Source: Valencia hispanica (Eukaryota; Chordata; Actinopteri; Cyprinodontiformes; Valenciidae). From it: a stretch of DNA of 64,000 nt. A model generated the notes under the pieces. The model worked only from the letters and a program-made list of their open reading frames with translations. It had not been told where the DNA came from and searched no databases. Positions within the stretch are counted from its first letter, which is position 1, and each line of letters opens with the position of its first letter. The position numbers and the translations under genes were made by a program. Positions 1 through 10,200 of this stretch are shown here, in pieces. Location: positions 20,405,500 through 20,469,499 of the forward strand of contig OY747710.1 of the NCBI GenBank assembly GCA_963556495.2. Reading direction: 5' to 3'.

Positions 1-55
1 TTCTCCTCTCCACTCTGTATTCTTCTCAATCCACTTCTTTTCCCACCCAGCGTAC

Positions 56-154
56 CTGCGCAGCATCAGGAGCAGGATGCAGGGCGCGAGCCTCTGTAAT
101 CTCAAAGGGAGTCAGGAGGAGCAGAGCGGCACACAGCAGCACGGGGCGCAGCAT
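56..154 (-). CDS. C-type natriuretic peptide precursor, first coding exon (partial gene)
   Basis: This exon encodes the first 33 residues of a secreted peptide precursor. It starts MLRPVLLCAALLLL, a clear hydrophobic signal peptide, followed by an EARALHP-type pro-region start. The frame ends exactly at CAG followed by a GT donor at 55-54; reading through would stop within a few codons. The signal peptide and following segment resemble teleost CNP precursors as I remember them. The mature ring peptide would be in the next exon, left of position 1 and not visible. A spliced 5' leader is supported by an acceptor at 216-215 and a donor at 980. CNP acts through the guanylyl cyclase receptor NPR-B. 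The linkage to NCAPD2 and ING4 (human 12p13 block) suggests the CNP-4 paralogue, which is an inference. Another secreted peptide gene cannot be excluded from exon 1 alone. Confidence 0.55.
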
Positions 155-214
155 GGCAGCGGGAATGAGCAGAGAGTAGGACTGGAAAACGAACTGGTTG
201 CAGATATCTGAATG
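155..214 (-). other. CNP 5' UTR part of exon 2
   Basis: Untranslated bases before the CNP start codon. Read on the minus strand they follow a pyrimidine tract and the acceptor CCCTCAG ending at 215, so the coding exon probably begins at 214. Confidence 0.45.
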
Positions 215-980
215 CTGAGGGACAATGTGGAGAAAAACGTGTGCATTTCAAAACAAACAACAGTCAAATAATGTAATGATCAACAGTTGGTTTGTGTTTT
301 TATGCAAGATATCAAATTATCTCTGTTCTGAAACAAATATGCAGTCAGATAGCTGAAGTGCATGCAGAGTATTTAACAGACACTAATAGGCTGCCTCGAT
401 CTGAGACCGAGTGTAAATTAAGATTGCTGTAATTAGTGCAAAGAAATAAATTTTTATAGAAATCTGTTTTTTTTTTAGCTTATTTGTTTTACAGATTCAA
501 GCTTCTAAATCCAAGCAAATACATGTTTTGTTTTTTTAACATATTATCATTATATATAAACTAAATATTTTAGCCAATTAAATCTACAGCTGTGACCAGT
601 AGTTATAATAAATAGGTGACCTTATTTAAAGAAAGAATGCATTTTAATTCCAAGTTCAGCATTAAAGTTAAAAATAAATTAAACATAACTAAGATTCAAA
701 AGAAATATTTTATTTAAAAATATAGTGTGATCCAAATTGACATAAGCTGTAATGATGCAGTTAAAAGAAATATTCTGTAGTCATTCAAAAAAAGTGTATT
801 TAGTCTGTAGATTGGCTCTTTATTGTTATTATTTTGATATTTTCTTCAACTAGAAATAAAGCTGTGGTCCGCTTTAATTCATATGGAGTTTCTATAATTA
901 TGATCCTCATAAAAATAGAGATGAACTTTACAAAAGGAGGTAAAATAAATAAAAGGATGAAAATAAGTAGAAAAACTCAC

Positions 981-1290
981 CTGGTGTTTGTTTTCTCACA
1001 GAGCTCGGGGTGTCTTCTCCGCTCACAGACTCTTCTCCATTCCCACCTTCTCGGACTCTCAGCTTTCTCTCACTTGTTGGCACCTGGTGGGAGCATCAGT
1101 TTCTCACTCTGCTGGCTCCTCCTCCTCCTCGCTTCCACGCTGTGATGGAATTGGGAGGATGATGATGATTGTCTTGCTCTTGCGTCTGTCCCCTGAATGC
1201 TGGGGCTTACGGGATGCTGCAGAGGTTTTGTAGAGCCAGAGATGGACCCCCCTACCCCCCTCCTTCGCTCTTATCATCTTCCTCCTCCTC
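981..1290 (-). other. Probable non-coding leader exon and promoter area of the CNP gene
   Basis: On the minus strand a good donor (CAG followed by GTGAGT) ends a purine-rich stretch at 981. It pairs with the acceptor at 216-215, giving a 766-base intron. A TATA-like CTACAAAAC sits near 1230. The upstream limit is a guess. No coding potential is claimed here; the open frames are low complexity. Confidence 0.4.
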
Positions 1291-1380
1291 ATCTCCTTTT
1301 CTTTGGAGTGAAGTCATAGCCTTGGAGAGACTGATTGTCATTGCCAAGGTGACCGTATGTGTGGTCAGGGCTCTGTAAAC

Positions 1381-2340
1381 CAAACTTTAGCCAGAGTGAG
1401 GCACAAGCCAAGGTCAGAGGCCAGCGGGCGGCACTGGCCTCATCCCTGTGACTTGCAAACGATCAGGTAACTGGCAGGGAAAGGCTTCATGCAGTCCAGT
1501 CACGACTTGTCCTGACTTATACATTTCCCATGCGCTAAAAACACTCTGAACACATTAGCCTCCTTCTTTCCCTTTGTCTCTGTAGTGTTTCCCAGCGTGA
1601 GCTGACCTCCCCCTCTCTGCTGGGTAACTTACAGTCTGTCAGTGCCATCTGCTCCTTGTAGCCTCTGCTGCCAAATTACAACACTACCAGAAGCGGCTGC
1701 AGGAACCAACACACTGACCTTAAAGCTCAGCAGCTTGTGATTATTTCAAGTAAATAAACCCCATTCTTTACCGATGCCCAAAGCTGGGCGAGCAATCAGA
1801 CTCATGTGGAGCTTCACATGGCATACATGCTAATTTTCTCTCATTTGTTAGAAAGTGCACCGTCACTTTCATTTCCATTCTGAACCCAATTGTCCTTAGA
1901 TAAACACATCGTTATCCCCACTATTGCAAGTGTCTTTTACATAACGTTTCAGGAAAATGCACCCCTCTTCATCTTTTTTGGAGAGGACACTGCGTGGGAG
2001 ACGGCGTAGGAGAACAGGGAGAGAGAAAGAGATTAGTGATGATGGTGGGGTTTGAACTACAGCGGTACGTGATGTCAGAGGAGCGCTGGAGGAAAAGTAG
2101 GCAGCAGAGAGTAGGAGGAGGAGGAGAAAAGGAGGAAGAGAGAAAAAAAAACACACCAGGCAGGGAGCTGAGGGAGATCTACAAAAGAGATTGATTACAG
2201 GAGAACAGAAACGGACAACTAGGCAGACAGAAAAATGAAAAAACACTGTAAATAAACATTATTTAAAGTAAGACACCACTGAGGAATACAGGGAAATTCA
2301 ATCTCATCAGTTAAAGACTCAAGTTTGATTTTTACAAAGC
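1381..2340. other. Intergenic stretch, nothing recognised
   Basis: Non-coding sequence upstream of the CNP leader. A purine-rich patch lies at about 1990-2190 on the plus strand. The long minus frame across it is compositional and has no recognisable protein. Confidence 0.5.
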
Positions 2341-2351
2341 TCTGAAAAAGT

Positions 2352-3235
2352 ATTCAATAATATTTTATTTATCCAAAAGGAGAAATTAAATGTTATCGTA
2401 ACTTAAATCATCCCAGTTTCTTCAAAGAGTCATTATTTTTTGTGATGTTGTAGGCAGGAGGAATTTCCAGTAGCGGTGAGTCTTGCAACAAATCTGAAGA
2501 AACCTTTGAATGAAGACTTTTGGTGTATGACATTCTCATGACTGTCATTGTAAATGGTCTGCATTAGTACAACTCTTTTTGGATCACGAAGCACTTTACA
2601 CTACATTCAGTGATTTACCCATTCACACACGGGTGATGGTGAGCTACATTGTAGCCACAACTGTCCCGGGGCACACTCACAGAAGCAAAGCTGCCATACA
2701 CACAGGTGCCACCAGCATCATGGCATGCTAACCACTCAATTTCCAGGCAGCAGAGATTATATTTCAGAGTAGCATCTCCTGGATGACACCATCAGTTTTT
2801 GGCAACCACTGCTAATCCACCTCATTTGCTTTTGCTACTCCTCTTTTAATCTTTATCTGGCAATATGGTTAGAAAGCCTGGTAGAGAGACGTTGGAGTCG
2901 GTGATATGATTCATACCCATTATAATCAATAGAAGAGATGGTTTGAACTTCCTGCTCTGCATCCATGAAACCTTTTCACATACTCTGGAATTTGGGGTCA
3001 TAGTTTAGATTTTTAAGCTTTTAAGATGCTAATCAGCTGCTCCCATTTGTTAAAACTTTTGCAAAAGTAAAAGCAAAAATCCTTCCAGTTGCACAATATC
3101 TAAAGCCAGAGGGAATAATTGTCCAAAAAAAACCCCACCTCAACCAAAAAAATAAACAGAAGTCTAGAAAAAGAACAAATAAGAACCAACAGGGCTGCTC
3201 CAACAACGATTATCAGGTTAAGATAACCAAAATAA
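2352..3235 (-). mobile_element. Non-LTR retrotransposon 3' fragment, degraded
   Basis: The plus-strand text contains a TTTATTTATCCAAAAGG-type 3' end followed by decayed sequence, then a second block from about 2990. Both blocks are similar to 35050-35560, where a short C-terminal LINE-like reading frame survives on the minus strand. The middle (about 2560-2770) looks like a separate insertion. The clade is not certain. Confidence 0.45.
2570..2760. repeat. Widespread teleost short repeat (SINE-like)
   Basis: The stretch with GCACTTTACACTACATTC, a CCCATTCACACAC segment and a GCTGCCATACACACAGGTGCC segment matches a dispersed motif set common in fish genomes. Orientation and exact family are not assigned. 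Confidence 0.45.
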
Positions 3236-3799
3236 CTATTTAAAAAAAGAGCACATCTTTCAAACATGGCTTGTTTATGTGTTAAGGAAGAAAATATCTT
3301 CTTCCTTTAAACAAGAATTGCTCCTGATCTGCGTTTTCTTATATTTTATTATGCAGCTTGACCATGTCTTGTACATAAGGACGTCTGGGCAAAAGCTCGA
3401 ACTCCCTCGCACCCTCGATCATGTCTGGTTTCTCTGAATAAAAACATCTGTCTCCAGTCCCCACAATGTTATCTTCTTTGCAACGTTAACCAAAACACTT
3501 CTCACTGCAGCTAGAGGAGACTAGGTGAAATGCCTCTTCAATGACGTCTAATGATCTCTTACTATGCCATATTCCCTAGATGCATTTACTAATATGTAAT
3601 CCATCAATCAATTCACATAACTTTGAAATATTCCTGTAACACATCCTAAAAGAAAGAAGCTTTTCAACCCAATCTTGTTAGAAAAAATAATCACTACCTA
3701 AACTAAAAGCTGCCATGAAATATCACAGAGAACAATTTTGGCCCACTCTTTGGTAGACTTATTTAAATTCAGACACATTTAAGAGTTTTTGAGCATGAA

Positions 3800-4320
3800 A
3801 GACCTGTTTAGGTCACACCTGGTATCCTGCTTGGCTGCAATGCCCTGTTGGACGGGGGGCATCGACTGGGATGGTGCTCCCAGTAACTGAACATCCACTG
3901 TGTCCTGTTATCAACTTTTTACTTTCTGTAACATAGGAAGTTCTCTTATATCAGATCTTCTGTTCCTTCTGTGTTTCTGCTCTGTCTTCTCAAAACCCCA
4001 GACGGTCGTGGCAGATGGCCGCTCCTACTGAGCCTGGTTCTGTTGGAGGTTTCTTCCTGTTAAAGGGGAGTTTTTCCTCTCCACCGTCGCTACATGCTTG
4101 CTCAATATGAGGGATTGCTGAAGGATTGCTGTGGTTGGAAAGTCTGCATCAACGGAGCCCAACCTCACGCCAATGACTGACGCAATCTGCTGGGATTCCT
4201 TAAATAGGAAACTTTTTAACTGATTGGAATGTTTGTATAAATGTATTGAAATGACTTCTTGTTAAGTGCCTTGAGATGACATCTGTTGTGAATTGGCGCT
4301 ATATAAATAAACTGAATTGA
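3800..4320 (+). mobile_element. L2/Maui-like LINE 3' tail
   Basis: The segment carries the hallmark 3' region of teleost L2-like LINEs: a GGAGGTTTCTTCCTGTTAAA block, GAGTTTTTCCTCTCCACCGT, a TGCCTTGAGATGAC block and the terminal GGCGCTATATAAATAAA. No reverse transcriptase remains. The tail ends in an A-rich GAATTGAA motif, as expected for the 3' end of a plus-strand copy. Confidence 0.7.
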
Positions 4321-4324
4321 ACCA

Positions 4325-5150
4325 CAGCATCTCAGTCAAATTTAAATGTGGCATTTGACTAGGCCACTTAAAGTCCTATTGTAACAATTCATAGGTGGAT
4401 TTGCTGAGGTGCTCTGATTCATCGCCCTGAGGCCTTCAGGATCTTCTGATAGATTTCATGGTTCCATCAGTAACGATTCCCCATGGTTCTGAAGAAACGA
4501 GGCATTTCCAGATCATAACACCACCACCACCATGCTTTTGTTTCCTGAAGTGCCACGTTTCATGTTAGATATAACAAGACATACCTTCAAAAAAGTTAGA
4601 CTTTTGTTTCATCAGTACACATATTTGCCCAGAGGTCTTTGGGATCATCAAAATGTTTTGTGGTAATTTGAGAACCTTTGGATTACTTTTGGTTACCTTT
4701 GAAACTCTCCTATAAATGCCATTTTACCCAGTCTCTCAATTATTGTTGAATCATGAACATTGACTTTGAGGAAAGTGATGCAAGCGTGCTTTAAATGTTC
4801 TGGTTTCTTTTGTTACTGCTTTGATGAATCAGCAATACTTTCTCTGAGCAATTTTAGTAGACCAGGTGCTGCTGTGAATGTTCAAAATTCAATAGCCTTG
4901 GAAATGGCTTTACAACACCCATTACAGACTGATAGATGTCTTGCTTGAAATTGAATTTCTTTAGATCAGGGCATGATGTTGCTCTTTTGGATCTTTTTTT
5001 AGCCCAAAAGATGTAAGAAATACTTTTAAAACATTTAAGTGTGATGGGAAAAAAACTCCAAAACAAATCTGTAAGGAGCTTACATTTGTTTCCCCACAAC
5101 TTTATGTAATAGAAGAAAATTGAACTGAAAGGAATAAAAATGCACAACTA
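4325..5150. repeat. Decayed DNA-transposon-like interspersed repeat
   Basis: The text resembles dispersed teleost repeat sequence (CACCACCACCACCATGCTTTTG, TTTCTCTGAGCAATTTTAGTAG, a GGCATGATGTTGC block). No intact transposase frame is visible and I cannot assign the superfamily. It abuts the LINE tail on its left. Confidence 0.4.
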
Positions 5151-6125
5151 ATGCTGTCTGGACCAGCTGTGGGGACCCTTTAGACAGCCTGTGCAAACAC
5201 ACAAAACAAGCAGACATTCACAGCTGCTTTGAAATGTACTATAAATTTACATGACATTACCCAGCAGACACAATACTCAAGTGTCCAGAGAAGGCATGAC
5301 CGTTATTAGATTCTCACAGTATGTTAAACCTGGATAGAAACCCCAGTTTAAATGGTATTTACACAAAATGTATACCATAACATTTTAATTAAGAATAAAC
5401 CACATTTGAGTAAAAGTTCTTATTGGGTTCAAAATTATACCTGTTAATCTGAGCCTTACAAAAAAAACCCAGCAGCATAAGCCACTGATATCAGGTGGGT
5501 TATAATTGGCCTGTTTAATTGAGTAGTCCCTGAGGTTAGCTCCCACTTGCCAACAGTTACTTGCTCTTTTAGTGTCAATGCTAAAACCATTTGTGCCCTT
5601 TCAGCCACCAGACCTTCAGTGTGCAGCAACAGCTAGGAGAGGGGCCTGACTTATTCTATGATCTTTACTTTTAGACAGCTATGTGTAACCGTAGCAATGT
5701 ATTGCTTTTACAACTGGGAACAGCTAATTAGCATCTCAAAAGCTAATTTAGCTGAACTAAGGCCCCCCAATTCCAAGAGTTGAAAAGAAAGCTTCTTGTG
5801 TGCTGGGCAAGATGATGTTTTTTTAATAGAATCTGAAATACTGAATCAAGGTCAAAATAGAGGACAGGAATGTTCTTTAAACAGATATGTAGAGGGGAGA
5901 GAATACAATCGTTTTGTGTTATTGCATAAACAGTTAAGGGAAAGTCTTAGTGTGGCAGGTGACACCTTTTACAGTCAGTTCTCATCGCTAAAGTTGCCTG
6001 TTCAGTCTGTATCCATGCATATTAACGAAAAGCTAAGTGGAAGGAAAGCGCGATACAGAAAGGAGTACAATAAATTTTTTAAGTAAAGCAAATTTAAAAT
6101 GGAGTAGATTCATAGTGCAGTATAG
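5151..6125. other. Intergenic, no gene recognised
   Basis: Contains one 96-codon plus-strand open frame (5796-6086) with no recognisable domain and no splice or codon evidence. I see no RNA gene here. Confidence 0.4.
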
Positions 6126-6129
6126 CTGG

Positions 6130-6830
6130 GGTTAAAATTTCAAGAGCCATCACATGCAGACGGATGCAAGACGTGAGCTGCAACGGTTTCATTACTTGTG
6201 TTCAGCCATTGCTTAAACAGCAACATCCAAAGCGTCCAACCTATAAAATGCAGGTAAGGACTGCACTCAGAGGCCCACAGTCCACGTTTCAGATTAAAGT
6301 ACATTTTGAATTTCATTTAGAAATCAAGGTCCCAGAGAATGAGTCGGATATAATCCAAGTCTCTCAACGTCCAGTGTGACGTTTCCAGTTGGTGCTGATT
6401 TGGGAAGCCTGCATATCTGCTGATATTGGTCCATTGCTTCATCAAGGCCAAAGTGAGATGTCACACAGGCATCTACTGGGAGATTTAGGAGCACTTCATG
6501 CTCTGTTGACTAGCTTTATGGAGATGCCGATTTAATTTTCCAGCAGAACTTGGCACCTGCCTAAAGCACCAATACCAGCTTCAATGTTAATGGCATCACT
6601 GTGGATGAATGATCAGCAAACTGGCCTGACCTGAATCCCATAGAGAATATACTGTGGAGGATTGTCAAGCTGATAAGGGACACCAGAGCTAACAATGCAG
6701 AGGAGTTGAATACCATTTTAGACCACTATTGAAGGAAACTGGACTTTTTTGATGACCTCCATTCCACAATAGTGGTCCTTTTGGGGGAATTGCAACAAAA
6801 ATTAGCAGCAACAGAGGTGAAAGGGGATCA
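6130..6830 (+). mobile_element. Tc1-like transposon remnant
   Basis: A decayed copy of a Tc1-type transposase gene. The clearest piece, near 6630-6730, reads [17 protein letters not shown], the region around the last catalytic Glu of DDE transposases. Upstream text (TTTATGGAGATGCCGATTT, CCAGCAGAACTTGGCACC) corresponds to the segment with the second Asp. Many frame breaks are present. The same family is nearly complete at 61780-63329. Confidence 0.65.
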
Positions 6831-7030
6831 TAGAGCTGCTCTACTCTGTAAAGCTGAAGAGAACTTGGGTCTTTATAAACACTGTCAACTTGATCAAATA
6901 ACTAAACTAGAAACGGCATGACAGAAATACTCAGCAACTATAACCTTAATACCAAATGTCAGTAGATTTCTAGTGCATAGAGATAACGTGTAAATGAGAC
7001 CTGCAACCACACAAGTTAAAACAAGACCCA

Positions 7031-7036
7031 GGTTTA
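7031..7036 (-). terminator. NCAPD2 polyadenylation signal
   Basis: AATAAA on the minus strand, about 150 bases after the NCAPD2 stop codon. It implies a short 3' UTR from 7182 to about 7010. Confidence 0.55.
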
Positions 7037-7182
7037 TTAAAAAGCACTCCTGATCCATCATTAGATACACCTTCAGACTATAGTTTAGTGATGGGAAGTA
7101 AAATGGGTAAAACATACAAAATTGTAGACATTGAAACCAAACATTAAAAGGACATTAAAAAAGACAAAACGTGGAAAGGAAA

Positions 7183-7265
7183 TCAGTTTCTGAGGCGAGC
7201 TCGCCGCGATGAGCGGGAGATTGGTGTCGTCACTTTGGGGGTCTCGCTCTCTGCCATTACAGCAT
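7183..7265 (-). CDS. ncapd2: NCAPD2 coding exon 31 (terminal)
   Basis: Residues 1369-1395 and the TGA stop. Encodes [20 protein letters not shown], matching the human tail with two Thr-Pro sites. It sits 7.1 kb from exon 30; the joint phase (G plus AT) restores a GAT codon. Confidence 0.88.
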
Positions 7266-10200
7266 CTGCAGGAAGATGAAGTTTAGTGAGGTCAGGTGTT
7301 TCTGTAGTCAACATGTGTTTAACCTGGGGCGGGGATTTAGCCGTTTTTTAAATTCAAGGTTGGTTTTAAAAACCATGTTGAGTTGATTACCTTTATTAAT
7401 AAGAATGAAAAATGAAATGATTACAGAGAAATTCACATTTAGCCAGAAAAAAAAAATCTATTAAAAAAAAAATCTGAAAAAGCCACAAACACAGTCGTTT
7501 AAAATGATGTAAACTCTAAACTTATCAAAAGCTTAACAATAGATAATAAAGATGGCGATCCGGATCACCCCCTAAATCTAATCACTTGTTTCTGGTCCCA
7601 TTGTGGACATTTCCTTAAGATTTTACCAAAATCCGTCAACAACTTTTTGAGTTATGTTGCAGACAGAAAAAAAAAAGCCCTGGCAGAAACATAACCTCCT
7701 TGGCGGAGGTAATAATTAAAGCCTTTTGAAATAAATATCTCAATGAATAAATACACAATATATAATGTGACAATGAAATTGGGGGGAAAAAATCTGAATG
7801 CATATAACTTTACCTCAATTTATTTTTTTCATTTTCAAAAAAAATGTTTAAATTGCATTTTTTTTCTAGAGATTTATTTTTATTTTTAAGACGTTTATTT
7901 AATTCCATCAGTTTTTACTCCAAAACGTGTTTTTACACAAAGTCAGCATTTATTTCACAATGGTGCTTTTCCAGAGGCAAATTTATTTCAGTGTCATTTT
8001 TCAACTGTGAGTTAATCTGCCAATCAGGGTCAGTGGGTGGGACCTGAAGGCTCATTGCTGCACAGCTTAGCATAACATGCCAAGTCAAGAGTCAGAGTCC
8101 CAGGAACTCCTCTGGTTACTCTAGCAGATCAAACTGAGATGAATAATAATGTATCAGAGAGGATGCCACCTTGAGTCGTTTGGATTACATTTTTTGAAAT
8201 TATCTCAGGCCCACCACTCAAGACTTTAGTGCTGTCCGACAAAACCCCTGAAGTTATTGCTGATGTGTTTTCTGTGTCAGCCGGCACAATTCGGAGGCAA
8301 ATGGCAAAAGAAGCTTTGGTTTGGGGTTCGATACAATCAATTAATAAAACGATTCATAAATAACAAAGACCGTGTTTAAATAATTCTCCCTTTGACCGTT
8401 GGTATCTAACCTGCGACCGGAGCTTCTTTCACCAGTCTCATCACAGGCATAGCGCCTCGGGGAGCTTTACAACTACAACCCTGATGCAACACCAGACTAC
8501 TGGATTTAGACTGCCACAATAACCTCTTATTACAAGCATGTCGCTGCCAACAGGATTTTGCATGCACACTTTTTCACCGTAATCACCGTTCAAGATATCC
8601 ACAAAAATCAAAGTGCCAAAAAGCTTAGAAATAGGGCTTTTAAGTGTACAGTCGTGGCCAAAAGTTTTGAGAATGGCACAAATATTAGTTTTCACAAAGT
8701 TTGCTGAAAAACTACTTTTAGATCTTTGTTTTAGTTGTTTCTGTGATGTACTGCAATATAATTACAAGCACTTTATACGTTTCAAAGGCTTTTATTTACA
8801 ATTACATGACATTTATGCAAAGAGTCCGTATTTGCAGTGTTGGCCCTTCTTTTTTAGGACTTCTGCAATTCGACTGGGCATGCTCTCTATCAACTTCTGG
8901 GCCAAATCCTGACTGATAGCAACCCATTCTTTTATAATCGCTTCTTGGAGTTTGTCAGAATTAGTGGGTTTTTGTTTGTCCACCCGCCTCTTGAGGACTG
9001 ACCACAAGTTCTCAATGGGATTAATTATGCCCATCCCTAGTTTAAACCATAAATTGTATATTTTAAAAATTGATTGCCCTTGTAGTGTTGAAGTTCCTAA
9101 ACTTAAAAAAAAAACTAAATCTGTTTGATGTTTTTTCTCTTTTCAGCAGAGGTCGGCCAAAGTCATTGTTTTGCAAGTCACAAGTCAGTCTCAAGTCTTT
9201 GTCCTCGAGTCCCGAGTCAAAGGTGAGGCAAGTCCCGAGTCGAGTCAAAAGTCAAAGCCAACAAGTCTCAAGTAGAGTCAAAAGTCCTACCATTTTAGTT
9301 TCGAGTCATTTCAAGTCCTCTTACCACGGAAATAAATTTATACAAATCATGTATGTCATAGGGGTCATAGGGCATACTTGTTGACCCCCATCTTGGCGCC
9401 TGTACGTTGGGGTTTACCCCGGTGAACGAGAGGGTAGCCTCCCTCCGCCTTCGGGTGGGGGGACGGGTCCTGACTGTTGTTTGTGCTTACGCGCCAAACA
9501 GCAGATTAGATTACCCACCCTTCTTGGGGTCTTTGGAGGGGGTGCTGGAGAGTGCTCCTCCTGGGGACTCCCTTGTTCTGCTGGGGGACTTCAACGCTCA
9601 CTTGGGCAATGACAGTGAGACCTGGAGGGGTGTGGTTGGGCGGAATGGCCCCCCCGATCAGAACCCGAGTGGTGTCTTGTTATTGGACTTCTGTGCTCGT
9701 CATGGATTGTCCATAAAAAACAACATGTTCAAGCATAAAGGTCTCCATATGTGCACTTGGCACCGGACAGACTACGCACCGGACAGACCTGGAAGGCCCA
9801 AACGTGCTGTGAGGGTCTGCTGGGAACGTCTGGCAGAGTCTCCTGTCAGAAGGAGCTTTAACTCACACCTCCGGTTTTGGGTCGGTGGATGGAATACTTC
9901 GAAGACCTCCTCAATCCCACCAGCACGCCTTCCAATCTGGAAGCAGGGTTTGGGGACTTGGGGTCGGTCTCTCCAATCTCTGGTGCTGAGGTCACCGAGG
10001 TCGTTAAAAAGCTCTTCGGTGGCAGGGCTCCGGGGGTGGATGAGATTCGACCGGAGTTCCTCAGGGCTCTGGATGTTGTGGGGCTGTTCCCTTGGATTGG
10101 CAGACCGGGGTGGTGGTCCCCCTGTTTAAAAAGGGGGACCACAGGGTGTGTTCCAACTACAGGGGGATCACACTTCTGAGCCTCCCTGGTAAGGTCTATT

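Noticed and set aside
834..1378. Overlapping plus and minus short frames
   Set aside because: They cover the proposed CNP leader exon; composition is purine- or pyrimidine-biased and no domain is seen.
1896..2246. 116-codon minus frame with a hydrophobic start
   Set aside because: Low-complexity pyrimidine-rich sequence; no family resemblance, no splice support.
5796..6086. 96-codon plus-strand ORF in intergenic sequence
   Set aside because: No recognisable domain, no splice or promoter context; may be chance or an unknown repeat.
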